40,864 nt of DNA from Pelovirga terrestris (GTDB lineage: Bacteria; Desulfobacterota; Desulfuromonadia; Desulfuromonadales; Geopsychrobacteraceae): positions 47,501 through 88,364 of the forward strand of contig NZ_JACWUN010000015.1 in NCBI RefSeq assembly GCF_014773365.1, given 5' to 3'. The notes under the pieces are model-generated. The model saw nothing but the letters and a program-made list of their open reading frames with translations. It was not told the origin of the DNA and made no database searches. The position numbers and the translations under genes are program-made. Shown here one piece after another: positions 33,446 to 40,864 of the stretch; the first letter of the stretch is position 1; the number at the start of each line of letters is the position of its first letter.

Positions 33446-35113
33446 TCATCCTTTAATCTGGCGCACATTGACTGCCGGCAGAGCGACGATAAAAATGCTG
33501 CCGTTCCCCAGCTGTGATTCAACCTGTATATCCCCATCGAGGCGGGCCAGAATCTGCTTAACCGCGGTCAAGCCAAGCCCTTCACCCTCACCATCGACCG
33601 GGTTAAGACGGTGAAACAGTTCAAAAATATTGCCCTGGTGATTAGCGGCAATGCCGATCCCGTTATCAGCGACCCGGTACAGGGCCAAATCCTTTTTCAC
33701 CTCACCGCTGATATGGATTTGGGGCTGTCGCCGCGGGTCACGATATTTGATGGCATTATCGATCAGGTTGGCAAACACCTGGGACACCTGCGAGATATCA
33801 CCCCGACACGGTGGCAAGTTTCCCATCGTCAGTTCAATGCCCAGTTCGTCAATCTGAAAAGCGAAGGAACCGCAAAGGTCCTGAAGTAGCCGGTTCATAT
33901 CGATGGGTTGAAGCTGGAGGGCACCACGGACCGAGCGGGAGAGCTTGAGCAGCCCCTTGATCAGCAGATCCATCTGGCGGGTACTTTTGCGGATGCGCTT
34001 CAGGGACTGTTGCATATCCGGCAGCTCGCTGCGCACCAGCTGCTCCAGTGCGACAGGGTCGGGGGTCTGCGCTTCGAGCAGGGCACCAATATCCAGCAGC
34101 GAGTATTCGAGCTCGCGGCTGAAGCCGTCGACATTGACCAGCGGCGAGCGCAGATCATGGGAGGCGACATACACCAGCTGTTCAAGTTCGCGGTTCCTCA
34201 CAGCCAGGTGATTTTCACTGCGTCTGAGCCTATTATTGACACGACCAACCGAGTAATTTTTCCAGACCACCAGCGTCGCGGCCAACAAGCCCAGCAACAG
34301 GAGCATGTAAAGCACCGTCCGCTGGATCGTCCAGAAGGGGACAGGTTCACCATACCATTGACTCAACAAATCGGTATAAAGAGCAGACTGAACCAACTCC
34401 TCGAGATGTTGGTTCAAGCTCGGCAGATAGGGATCATCCGGACGAAAGAGATAGCCCCGTTTTAACGTCAGTAACGGCTCATCCACCGCCTCGACGAAAC
34501 CCGCCAGGTTCATGGAGCGCAGCTTCTGCAACAGCACCGGTTCAGGAAAGACAAAGGCATCGACGCTGCCTGCCAACAGGGCATTGAGCCCTTCATCGAC
34601 GGTGCTTTTCAACGCCAGGTGAAAACCGCCACGCCGCCGTAGTTCGACATGGGCCGCGCCCTCATCAATCACCGCCGTGACGAACCTGTCATTGGTCAGG
34701 TCGGCGATCCGGCGGATGCGCCGGTCACCTTTTTTGACAAAAGCGCGCACCGGAATACTCTCCATCGGCACACTGAAGTCAAATTCAGCCAAACGATAAT
34801 CATTGATCCCGAATCCGGGGACAAAATCAGCTTCTTTGTCCCGTACCAACTGGGCAGCCGTCCCCCAGTTTTCGGTAACCACATAGTCAATGGTAAAGCC
34901 GGCTTCGACAGCCAGGGTCTCGAGCAGATCAATGGCAAAGCCGGCGGGTCGCCCCTGACTGTCCTGGCCATAGAGTGGCGGAAAGTCTTGCAACACCGCT
35001 ACCCGAAAACTTGCTCCGCGCAAATCCGCGCCGGATCCTGCATCGGCCGGAGCCATGCCGGCGGCACCAAACAGCCATAAACCACAGGCCAACAGGATTA
35101 AGATTCGCTTCAT
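33446..35113 (-). CDS. Histidine kinase with periplasmic solute-binding (SBP3) sensor
   Basis: 555 residues: signal peptide (about 1-24, MKRILILLACGLWLFG), periplasmic amino-acid-binding-protein-like domain (about 35-255, starting FRVAVLQDFPPLYGQDSQGRPAGFAIDLL), transmembrane helix (about 268-290), HisKA with phospho-His in VASHDLRSPLVNV (about 327), and HATPase with NLIDNAIKY, VADNGIGIA and GEGLGLTAVKQ. So an extracellular small molecule (amino-acid-like) is sensed directly. The ATG at 35113 has GGGAGGG 5 bases upstream; the longer frame is not supported. It starts one base after the stop of the preceding kinase gene and is followed by the Rcp-type regulator. Confidence 0.9.
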   Translation of the reverse strand: MKRILILLACGLWLFGAAGMAPADAGSGADLRGASFRVAVLQDFPPLYGQDSQGRPAGFAIDLLETLAVEAGFTIDYVVTENWGTAAQLVRDKEADFVPGFGINDYRLAEFDFSVPMESIPVRAFVKKGDRRIRRIADLTNDRFVTAVIDEGAAHVELRRRGGFHLALKSTVDEGLNALLAGSVDAFVFPEPVLLQKLRSMNLAGFVEAVDEPLLTLKRGYLFRPDDPYLPSLNQHLEELVQSALYTDLLSQWYGEPVPFWTIQRTVLYMLLLLGLLAATLVVWKNYSVGRVNNRLRRSENHLAVRNRELEQLVYVASHDLRSPLVNVDGFSRELEYSLLDIGALLEAQTPDPVALEQLVRSELPDMQQSLKRIRKSTRQMDLLIKGLLKLSRSVRGALQLQPIDMNRLLQDLCGSFAFQIDELGIELTMGNLPPCRGDISQVSQVFANLIDNAIKYRDPRRQPQIHISGEVKKDLALYRVADNGIGIAANHQGNIFELFHRLNPVDGEGEGLGLTAVKQILARLDGDIQVESQLGNGSIFIVALPAVNVRQIKG

Positions 35114-35114
35114 G

Positions 35115-37310
35115 TTATCCCTCCCCTTGCTCGGCGTCCTGCACCCAGGGCGCATCGACCGCTGCCGGCAGGGTAAACCAGAAGCAGCTGCCCTGGCCTT
35201 TGCCGGCGGATTCAACCCAGATCCGCCCCTGGTAGCTCTCAACAATCTTCTTCACCAGCGCCAGCCCCAGGCCGGTACCTTCGCTTTTTTGGTCGAGCTG
35301 GGCAAACATCGTGAAAATTCGTTGATGGTGTGCAGGGGCGATACCGATACCATTATCGCGCACATAAAAAACCTGTCCCTCGGTCCGTTGTTCAGTGCCA
35401 ATCTCAATGCGCGGCCGAGGCTGGTCGCCCATATATTTGATGGCGTTTTCGATCAGGTTCTGCCAGAGCTGGCCGAAATGGGTTAGATCACCATGCCACT
35501 GATCGGTCATCTCGCCAACCACGACCTCAACCTGTTGCTGTTGCAACCTGCCGCCCAGAACCTTCAGGCACTCATCGACCATTTTTTTCACCGGCTGGGT
35601 CTGCGGGGCAGAGTCGATCCGGCCGATGCGCGACAGGCGCAGCAAGGCATCGAGCAGGGCTTCTATTTTAGCGGCTGCCTGCTTGATAAAGTCCAGATCT
35701 TCGGTGATTCCTTCGGTGTTACTGTCGGTGATGTCCTCCTGCAATATCCCCAGAAAGGTGTTGATGGTGATCAACGGACTTTTCAGATCGTGGGAGACGA
35801 TGTAAACGAACTGCTCGAGTTCATCGTTTATCTGCTTGAGGGCCACTTCAGCGGCTTTGCGATCGGTTATATCGACGGCCGAAGTTGCCATATATTGCGG
35901 GCAACCCTGATCATCTTTGATCAGGACGCCACTCATCAACATAGGAAATTCAGATCCATGACGGTCGGCATGCCAAACTTCACAAGGGGAAAAATAACCA
36001 TTCTGAGATAACTGGTTGAGTGTATTGTTGAGCTGTTCGAGCTGGCTTGTTGCATGAAAAACAGACAGGTTTTTGCCGATCAGCTCAGCAGGATGATAAC
36101 CATGAATTTCGGCAAGAAACCTGTTGATATAGACTAGGGTGCCCTCAAGATCGGCAATGGCTTCGCCATAAACAGCGTTGTCGGCAATGGTTTTAAATCG
36201 TTGGGTTTCCTCTTCACGCGCGGATAATTGCCCCAGCAGCCGATTAAAAGCAGCTATCAGGCTATCGACCTCTTTACGCCCGGTCATCGGCAGGGATTGC
36301 ATCGGTTGTGCGGATCGCACCTTCGCGCCAAGGGTGTCAACGGTCGTCAGCATCGGCTGGAGTTGATGCTGCATCACCCACCAGAGGGCAATACCGACCA
36401 GCAGGGTAACAGCAAGGGTGATCAGGGTCATGCGTCGCAGCATGTCGTCAATGGGAGCAAAGGCCTCACTGACCGGGGTCATGACCGCAACCAGCCAGTC
36501 CGTTGTTGCCGTCCCCCTGGTCACGGCCAGGGTATCAATACCCTCCACCGTGGTATAGCGGTAGGTGTTTCCCACATCTTCCAACATGGCACGATCGAGC
36601 ACCGGATTGACGCCCGGAGCCGGTAGCGCGGTCATGATCAGAGCGCTATTTGATGATGTCACGATGATCCGGCCATTCTTTGAGATAATCGAATAGTGAC
36701 CGGTCCCGCCGTATCCCCTGGCCGTCAGATCATCAAAAAAGTTCGGCCTGCTCAAATCAATTGCACCACCAAGGGCACCGATCACCTTGCCGCTCGCATC
36801 GCGGATGGGAACCGCCAAAGGGATGAGAGGCTGACCGGTAGATAACCCCATCAGCGGATTGCCGACATTGGCGTGCCCTTCATTCAGGGCAATAGCAAAA
36901 GCATCGACCCGTTCACGGTAATTGATACCGATTCGTTCCGGCAGATTAGAGGTATCGGCAATGGCGATGCCGTCGTTGTTAACCACCAGCACACTGACAT
37001 TGAAAAGACTGTTCGGTATTGGCTGGTGCTGAAGGACATTCTGCAGAGCGACAGGATGTGCCATCAGATCACTGTCAATCAGCAAGGCTTTGTGCTCCAG
37101 CACTTCCAACCGGCTTTGCAGTTCCCTGTCGATTTGTAAAGCCATCTGCCTGGCAGCAGAAGATTGCGCATCAGCCACCAGCCGACTGATATCTCGCTCC
37201 AGCATCCTGGTGGTCAGGAATGCGAGCAGCCACAGGCTGAGCAGAAAAACGCCCAAGGTACTTAAGGTGACCCTGGCTTTGATTGATTCGGGCCACAGGG
37301 ATAATTTCAT
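35115..37310 (-). CDS. Histidine kinase with Cache sensor, HAMP and PAS
   Basis: 731 residues: TM1 (about 12-34), a double-Cache periplasmic domain (about 35-285, with GLSTGQPLIPLAVPIRD and LGGAIDLSRPNFF), TM2 (about 292-312), HAMP (about 315-370), PAS (about 375-490, IADNAVYGEAIADLEGTLVYIN), HisKA with phospho-His in IVSHDLKSPLIT (about 505) and HATPase with NLIENAIKY, VRDNGIGIAP and GTGLGLALVKK. The kinase half is closely similar to the GAF kinase at 25.0-26.3 kb (both end ..GQGSCF.FTLP), so they are paralogues. First gene of the HK-HK-RR operon; 1 base separates it from the next. Start ATG at 37310. Confidence 0.9.
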   Translation of the reverse strand: MKLSLWPESIKARVTLSTLGVFLLSLWLLAFLTTRMLERDISRLVADAQSSAARQMALQIDRELQSRLEVLEHKALLIDSDLMAHPVALQNVLQHQPIPNSLFNVSVLVVNNDGIAIADTSNLPERIGINYRERVDAFAIALNEGHANVGNPLMGLSTGQPLIPLAVPIRDASGKVIGALGGAIDLSRPNFFDDLTARGYGGTGHYSIISKNGRIIVTSSNSALIMTALPAPGVNPVLDRAMLEDVGNTYRYTTVEGIDTLAVTRGTATTDWLVAVMTPVSEAFAPIDDMLRRMTLITLAVTLLVGIALWWVMQHQLQPMLTTVDTLGAKVRSAQPMQSLPMTGRKEVDSLIAAFNRLLGQLSAREEETQRFKTIADNAVYGEAIADLEGTLVYINRFLAEIHGYHPAELIGKNLSVFHATSQLEQLNNTLNQLSQNGYFSPCEVWHADRHGSEFPMLMSGVLIKDDQGCPQYMATSAVDITDRKAAEVALKQINDELEQFVYIVSHDLKSPLITINTFLGILQEDITDSNTEGITEDLDFIKQAAAKIEALLDALLRLSRIGRIDSAPQTQPVKKMVDECLKVLGGRLQQQQVEVVVGEMTDQWHGDLTHFGQLWQNLIENAIKYMGDQPRPRIEIGTEQRTEGQVFYVRDNGIGIAPAHHQRIFTMFAQLDQKSEGTGLGLALVKKIVESYQGRIWVESAGKGQGSCFWFTLPAAVDAPWVQDAEQGEG

Positions 37311-37587
37311 GGGCGAACTCCCGGCTTAAGCCGCAACGACGACAACGCAGGCAACCAACATCAGCTGATCAGCCCCAGGGTTTTAAGCTGATCCAGCCCC
37401 TGCTATTTTGAAACCCCTCAGGCCAGGAAAGATCAACCTCCATAACCTTTCGTAAGAATACACCAATGTTATTATCAGTCAACTCCTAATCCCATGACTA
37501 CCAGTCAATTTTTGATGAAAATTCCCTTGCCTGTCATCGCCGGATGGAGTAGGTTGTTTGACAAGGGGGCTGCAAAGCTTCCGTAAA
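37311..37587. other. Non-coding upstream region of the kinase operon
   Basis: No ORF is supported. It contains a direct repeat AGCTGATC(C)AGCCCC at 37363-37376 and 37386-37400 (23-base step, about two helical turns), a plausible regulator-binding site for the minus-strand kinase operon. The right end (from about 37480) leads into the structured segment listed next. Confidence 0.4.
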
Positions 37588-37626
37588 CCCGTCGTGCCAC
37601 CCCCCCTCCGGCACGACGGGTTTTTT
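37540..37626 (+). ncRNA. Candidate small RNA ending in an orphan terminator
   Basis: Three stem-loops in a row on the plus strand: TTGT-TTG-ACAA (about 37555-37565), GGGGGCT-GCAA-AGCTTCC with a GNRA-type tetraloop (about 37565-37582) and the terminator below. No plus-strand gene lies upstream for over 13 kb, so the terminator must end a non-coding transcript. The GGCTGCAAAGCTTCCG part resembles the GCAAAGC core of c-di-GMP-I riboswitches, but the rest of that fold is missing. The 5' end is not defined. Confidence 0.4.
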
Positions 37627-37628
37627 AT
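37588..37628 (+). terminator. Strong rho-independent terminator without an upstream gene
   Basis: Perfect 13-base arms AACCCGTCGTGCC / GGCACGACGGGTT with a C/T-rich loop, then TTTTTATT on the plus strand. The minus-strand exit (GGGTTTACGG) lacks a T-run, so it works left to right. Confidence 0.9.
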
Positions 37629-37836
37629 TCCAACGTCAGATAGTCCCTTCATACCTTATCCAACTCCCATTGTTGTCTGCGTTACCAAGATCAAAAGCCC
37701 GTCGTTTTCTTGTGAACCGCTACCATCTTCCTGCGGCCGGTTGTGCTGTTAGCGCCGGAATCGTACAATGGGAAAGGACCCTTGACCCAAGGACAAGCAA
37801 AAAACCTTGTTGCCTACAACTTAATCAGGAGAACAT

Positions 37837-38895
37837 ATGGACAACACCAAAGCCTATGCTGCAAATAGTGCCACCTCACCCCTTGTTGCCGCCACCATTG
37901 CCCCCCGTGAACCAACGCCCCACGATGTACAGATCGACATCCTTTTTTGCGGCGTCTGCCATTCTGATCTTCACACGGTACGCGACGAATGGAGCAGCGT
38001 GATGCCAACCGTCTACCCCTGTGTTCCCGGGCACGAGATTGTCGGGCGGGTCATCAGGGTCGGTTCGGCAGTCACCAGTCACCAACCTGGGGACATGGTC
38101 GGAGTCGGCTGTCTGGTCGATTCAGACCATGTCTGCCCGAGTTGCCAGGCCCATGTCGAGCAGTTCTGCCCGGAGGCCGCCTTTACCTACAATTCCCCCG
38201 ACAAGCATCAAACCGCGCCGGTAACCTACGGCGGCTATTCGGAGAGTATTGTCGTTGATGAACGCTTTGTCCTGCGCGTTCCTTCAAATCTTGACCTGGC
38301 CGGGGTTGCGCCGCTGTTGTGTGCCGGTATCACCACCTGGTCACCGATCCGGCGCTGGGGAGACATCAAGGGCAAGAAGGTTGGCGTAGTCGGACTGGGG
38401 GGGCTAGGTCATATGGGGGTAAAGTTCGCCAAAGCCTTTGGGGCCAGGGTTGTCGTTTTCACCACCTCCCCCGGCAAAAAGGATGACGCCCTGCGCCTGG
38501 GAGCCGACGAAGTGATTATCTCGACCGATAGCGGGCAGATGAAACAGCATGCCGGCAGTTTCGATTTCATTCTCAACACCATCGCTGCCGAGCACGATAT
38601 CAACGCTTATATCCAGATGCTGGGACTCGACGGCAACATCACCCTGGTGGGTGCGCCGGACAAGCCCTTGCCGGTTTCCGCCTTTGCCCTGCTGGTCGGA
38701 CGCAAGAGTCTTTCCGGTTCGCTGATCGGTGGAATCAAAGAGACCCAGGAGATGCTCGACTTCTGCGGTGAGCACAATATTACCGCTGACGTGGAAATCA
38801 TTCCAATCCAGCAAATCAACGAAGCTTACGAGCGGCTGCTCAAGTCGGACGTAAAATATCGCTTTTCCATCGACATGGCATCGCTGAAAAGATAA
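37837..38895 (+). CDS. Zinc-dependent alcohol dehydrogenase (YahK/cinnamyl type)
   Basis: NAD(P)H-dependent medium-chain alcohol/aldehyde reductase of 352 residues. Catalytic zinc ligands: CGVCHSDLH (Cys about 40), the GHE of PGHEIVGRV (His about 67) and a later Cys in LLCAGITTWSPI. The structural zinc site is present as C-x7-C-x2-C-x7-C in GCLVDSDHVCPSC...FC. The Rossmann loop GLGGLGHMGVKFAKAFG (about 187-203) binds the cofactor. This pattern is the CAD/YahK subfamily that reduces varied aldehydes. ATG 37837 has AGGAG 5 bases upstream. It stands alone; a CAAGG...CCTTG inverted repeat at about 37789-37810 in its leader could be an operator. Confidence 0.93.
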   Translation: MDNTKAYAANSATSPLVAATIAPREPTPHDVQIDILFCGVCHSDLHTVRDEWSSVMPTVYPCVPGHEIVGRVIRVGSAVTSHQPGDMVGVGCLVDSDHVCPSCQAHVEQFCPEAAFTYNSPDKHQTAPVTYGGYSESIVVDERFVLRVPSNLDLAGVAPLLCAGITTWSPIRRWGDIKGKKVGVVGLGGLGHMGVKFAKAFGARVVVFTTSPGKKDDALRLGADEVIISTDSGQMKQHAGSFDFILNTIAAEHDINAYIQMLGLDGNITLVGAPDKPLPVSAFALLVGRKSLSGSLIGGIKETQEMLDFCGEHNITADVEIIPIQQINEAYERLLKSDVKYRFSIDMASLKR

Positions 38896-38906
38896 CGGCA
38901 CCTGCT

Positions 38907-38934
38907 ACCCCCGGCCGCAACTTTTGCCGGGGGT
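38907..38934 (+). terminator. Hairpin after the alcohol dehydrogenase gene
   Basis: ACCCCCGGC / GCCGGGGGT arms with a 10-base loop directly after the stop, extended by CT/AG-side pairs. There is no T-run, so termination is only probable. Confidence 0.45.
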
Positions 38935-39000
38935 TGTGGTAGCGGGAACGGGTGATTAAACTTTGTGCAAAACGGACAAAAGGCTGCTACAATCTTTGCT

Positions 39001-39055
39001 TAACCACGATCATCAACAGTAGCCCACGTGGTTATCAACAGCCGCTGTGCACAAC
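39001..39055. other. Inverted repeat and DnaA-box-like sequences
   Basis: Perfect 8-base inverted repeat TAACCACG (39001-39008) / CGTGGTTA (39027-39034), overlapping TTATCAACA (39032-39040) and followed by TGTGCACAA (39046-39054), each one base off a DnaA box. An extended -10-like TGCTACAAT lies at about 38987-38995. No gene starts here on the plus strand; role unknown. Confidence 0.35.
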
Positions 39056-39158
39056 CGCTCATCAACGCCCCAAACCCATCAGTAACAACCTGATATTACG
39101 ATAAAATCCAGCAAATACCGGCATCACGGAAGAGCTGGCAACGAGATTGCAGAAACCG

Positions 39159-39329
39159 TCAATCATCATCCATCTGATGCTGAATCAGGCGACCGATGGA
39201 CAAACCGACGGAAGCCCCCGCTACGGCGATGAAATATGCGATCATGATCCCCAACGGGCGCCCCACCATCCAACCAAACCAGGCCCCCAGCATGACAGTA
39301 ATCATCAAAACTAGTGGTTTAATGACCAT
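39159..39329 (-). CDS. Small glycine-rich membrane protein (56 residues)
   Basis: I found this by translating the minus strand. It reads MVIKPLVLMITVMLGAW... with two hydrophobic stretches (about 5-22 and 27-45) separated by a short polar turn (VGRPLG), and an acidic tail QMDDD. Repeated small residues (GAWFGWMVGRPLG, AGASVGLSIG) suggest tightly packed helices. This is the look of small inner-membrane proteins that sit next to transporters or ATP synthase, e.g. AtpZ-like, but I cannot assign a family. The ATG at 39329 has AGGG about 11 bases upstream. It is 127 bases from the divergently read tRNA gene. Confidence 0.6.
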   Translation of the reverse strand: MVIKPLVLMITVMLGAWFGWMVGRPLGIMIAYFIAVAGASVGLSIGRLIQHQMDDD

Positions 39330-39417
39330 GATGACACATCCCTGTCACTCTAAAATTCACGCATTATGATGGAGCGAAAAATGGGGTAACGCCAAGGATC
39401 ATTTCGCTCTTTCCTGG

Positions 39418-39446
39418 TTGCATTAACAAGGAAGATGACGTATAAA
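39418..39446 (+). promoter_or_regulatory. Sigma-70 promoter of tRNA-Arg
   Basis: TTGCAT (39418-39423), 17-base spacer, TATAAA (39441-39446), placing the transcription start about 4 bases before the mature tRNA 5' end. Confidence 0.7.
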
Positions 39447-39456
39447 CGTCACCCAT

Positions 39457-39533
<77 letters not shown>

Positions 39534-39544
39534 ATAAAATCTAT

Positions 39545-39574
39545 GGGTTAGCGACTTTCGCTGACCCTTTTTTT
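39545..39574 (+). terminator. Rho-independent terminator of tRNA-Arg
   Basis: GGGTTAGCGA-CTT-TCGCTGACCC (10 pairs, one G-U) followed by T7, starting 12 bases after the CCA end. Confidence 0.9.
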
Positions 39575-39579
39575 GTGTC

Positions 39580-39620
39580 TGTGACGCTCTTGTGACGTTT
39601 TTGTGACCGTTGTTGTGACG
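39580..39620. repeat. Four phased TGTGAC direct repeats
   Basis: TGTGAC(G/C) at 39580, 39591, 39602 and 39614, i.e. at 11, 11 and 12-base steps (one helical turn). Placed right behind the tRNA terminator, the pattern suits arm-type sites of a tyrosine integrase or a multimeric regulator. Confidence 0.7.
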
Positions 39621-39629
39621 AAACGACCG

Positions 39630-39995
39630 CTACCCTCGGGAAAATGCTGTAGCCTGTTTTTGCAGGTCTTGATAAACATGAATCATCTGCTCCAATCCCC
39701 GGGAATTGATCGCTTCAAAAAAAGCGCTTTTCTGAATCCCGCCGGGGGGTGCGATGTGGGTTGCAGCGAAATCTTCCTGGGTCAGAACTTGAAGCAGATG
39801 ACGCCCCGAGGAATGTTCTTCGAGGTGATAGTGGGTCAGAATTTTCAGCTGATCTTCAAACGTCATCTGCAGTGGCCTGTTGCCGCGGGCTTCAAGAACC
39901 GTGACCTGTTCAAGAGATCCCTTGAACGGGGTGAAAAGTTGAGCGACAGAGCGCCGGTCGAGTCGGGAACGGTGATAGCGAATGAGTAGCGACAT
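39630..39995 (-). pseudogene. Transposase fragment (N-terminal part, IS4-like)
   Basis: 121 residues resembling the start of a transposase family that is common in Geobacter-type genomes: SLLIRYHRSRLDRRSVAQLFTPFKGS, then RPLQMTFEDQLKILTHYHLEEHSSGRHLLQVL and FFEAINSRGLEQMIHVYQDL. The DDE catalytic domain, normally the remaining 250 or more residues, is absent: the frame stops at 39630 where it meets the sequence behind the tRNA. The ATG at 39995 has GAGG about 10 bases upstream and could still give a small protein. The family assignment is from memory of related N-termini and needs a search. Confidence 0.65.
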
Positions 39996-40033
39996 TTTCG
40001 TAAATCCTCATAAAAATAGGTATTTACGAAAAT
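39994..40033. repeat. Inverted repeat over the transposase start
   Basis: Perfect 12-base arms ATTTTCGTAAAT / ATTTACGAAAAT with a 16-base loop. On the minus-strand RNA the start codon lies in the 3' arm and the GAGG binding site in the loop, facing a complementary CCT. It could be an element terminus or a translation-limiting hairpin. Confidence 0.75.
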
Positions 40034-40158
40034 CGCCGCGCCGACCCAATGGCGATTTGTCAAGCAAAAAGTGTGTTAACTTGCGAATATTTTTATCATT
40101 TTTGCTGCTCCGGTATAATGCAATTTTCTAACCGGACACTACTGAATAAAAACAAGCT

Positions 40159-40785
40159 TTAGACGCTGTAAACACCAAGTTTTTCGAACAATTCTTCGAA
40201 TCTTATGAGCCTTTTTTCTACCTCTTCCCCTGAGAAAAAGATCATCGCTTCTAATAAAGACTCAAGCAATAGTAATGTTACCACCCTGCTATTGAACATG
40301 GCAGGCCCTTCCGAGCTGACAAACAGATTTATATCTGAAATCTTGGCGAGAGGACTCGTCTCTCTGTCAGTTATAAAAACTATTTTACTGTTACAGCTTT
40401 TGAACCATTGGGCTACCTGTACCGACGGCTTAGCATGGCGCTTGTGAGCGATAATCAGCAAAGTGTCGTCTTCGGCAACATCAGTCAAATGATGTGTCAG
40501 AGTTGAAATGTCGGGACTAAGTAAAATACTATTCTTACGGATGTATTTAGAAAGAAGGTAAAAATACTTTGCTAAAGGTGCGCCGGATGCACTTCCGCAA
40601 ACGTAAAGATTGCCCTTCGACTGAGTCAGGATTTTCGCGGCATTCATGATCTCAGCATCCGAAATTCTTGCTTTCGTTTTCAGCATATTCATTGTTGCGT
40701 GGTGAATATGCCGCCCCAGAACGCCCTCGTTTTCACTTTGAGCGTGGCCAAAAAAATTGATGGAAAAATAAGAGATATTTGACAA
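40159..40785 (-). CDS. SIS-domain protein, RpiR-like but lacking the HTH
   Basis: 208 residues. From about residue 30 it follows MurR/RpiR regulators after their DNA-binding part: linker helix HHATMNMLKTKARISDAEIMNAAKIL, then a SIS sugar-phosphate-binding domain (GNLYVCGSASGAPLAKYFYLL, LLIIAHKRHAKPSVQVAQWFK, SKIVFITDRETSPLAKISDINLFV). The usual N-terminal HTH of about 75 residues is missing; an in-frame stop lies at 40816-40818 and a terminator hairpin occupies that place. The frame opens with a TTG at 40785 without a ribosome binding site, and ATG codons inside (residues 32 and 34) are alternatives. Base composition is clearly more AT-rich than the rest of the window, suggesting transfer. 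It may be a truncated pseudogene or a stand-alone SIS protein. Confidence 0.65.
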   Translation of the reverse strand: MSNISYFSINFFGHAQSENEGVLGRHIHHATMNMLKTKARISDAEIMNAAKILTQSKGNLYVCGSASGAPLAKYFYLLSKYIRKNSILLSPDISTLTHHLTDVAEDDTLLIIAHKRHAKPSVQVAQWFKSCNSKIVFITDRETSPLAKISDINLFVSSEGPAMFNSRVVTLLLLESLLEAMIFFSGEEVEKRLIRFEELFEKLGVYSV

Positions 40786-40798
40786 GATACGTGGGGGA

Positions 40799-40848
40799 AT
40801 AAAAAAGGAGCCCCCTCAGTTATCTTGGCGGATATCAAGGGGCTCCTT
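40799..40848 (-). terminator. Rho-independent terminator of a gene beyond the window
   Basis: Perfect arms AAGGAGCCCC / GGGGCTCCTT with a 24-base loop; on the minus strand the stem is followed by TTTTTTATT. It ends a minus-strand transcript entering from the right edge, only about 14 bases before the SIS gene start. Confidence 0.85.
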
Positions 40849-40864
40849 GCCATAAGAAAGGCAA

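Noticed and set aside
37540-37626. c-di-GMP-I (GEMM) riboswitch
   Set aside because: Only the GCAAAGC-like core is present; the GGCAAACC part and the receptor stem are missing, so I keep it as a generic structured RNA.
39001-39055. Replication origin or DnaA box cluster
   Set aside because: Only two boxes, each with a mismatch, no AT-rich unwinding region and no dnaA/dnaN or parAB nearby.

Overview
The window looks like chromosome of a Desulfuromonadales-type deltaproteobacterium (Desulfuromonas/Pelobacter/Geobacter relatives). The evidence is the gene order smc - roadblock - ftsY - zapB-like - zapA - (6S RNA) - fthC - rny - ymdB - tyrS, the density of two-component, c-di-GMP and chemotaxis genes, a CZB chemoreceptor under a sigma-54 promoter, and a degenerate rubrerythrin-like protein. 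This is inference from gene content; no taxonomic marker was compared.

Region 1 (1-9.9 kb, all minus strand) is a compact housekeeping block: SMC, a roadblock/LC7 protein, the SRP receptor FtsY with a long Glu/Pro repeat, two small division proteins (ZapB-like and ZapA), a probable 6S RNA, 5-formyl-THF cyclo-ligase, RNase Y, a YmdB-type metallophosphoesterase and the N-terminus of TyrS.

Region 2 (10.1-18.5 kb) is mixed: a large AsmA/YhdP-like envelope protein (+), a ferritin-like protein, an AGCS sodium:amino-acid symporter and UbiE/MenG (all minus), MutT (+), a composite palindromic repeat, an MBL-fold hydrolase (+) and an ADP-ribosylglycohydrolase (minus).

Region 3 (18.7-23.9 kb, plus strand) is the most interesting block: a translationally coupled four-gene operon encoding a secreted YceI-like lipid-binding protein, a type III polyketide synthase with an intact Cys-His-Asn triad, a UbiH/PHBH-type FAD monooxygenase and an MMPL/RND exporter. 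Together they look like a pathway that makes, oxidises and exports a phenolic or quinone lipid. An orphan flagellar-rod-like protein follows.

Region 4 (24.4-37.3 kb, minus strand) is a signalling region with intact genes and wreckage. Intact: a Cys-rich GAF histidine kinase, a sigma-54-driven pseudo-receiver/CheW/chemoreceptor operon whose receptor has two tandem periplasmic CZB zinc domains, a REC-PAS-GGDEF-EAL protein, and an operon of two histidine kinases plus an Rcp-type response regulator. Remnants: a PAS-REC hybrid-kinase fragment cut by a 59-bp hairpin element, an EAL fragment and a CheB C-terminal fragment.

Region 5 (37.3-40.9 kb): a structured non-coding segment ending in an orphan terminator, a zinc alcohol dehydrogenase, an unlisted 56-residue membrane protein, tRNA-Arg(CCG) with promoter and terminator, phased TGTGAC repeats, a truncated transposase and an AT-rich SIS-domain gene lacking its regulator HTH. 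This looks like a worn insertion site next to a tRNA.
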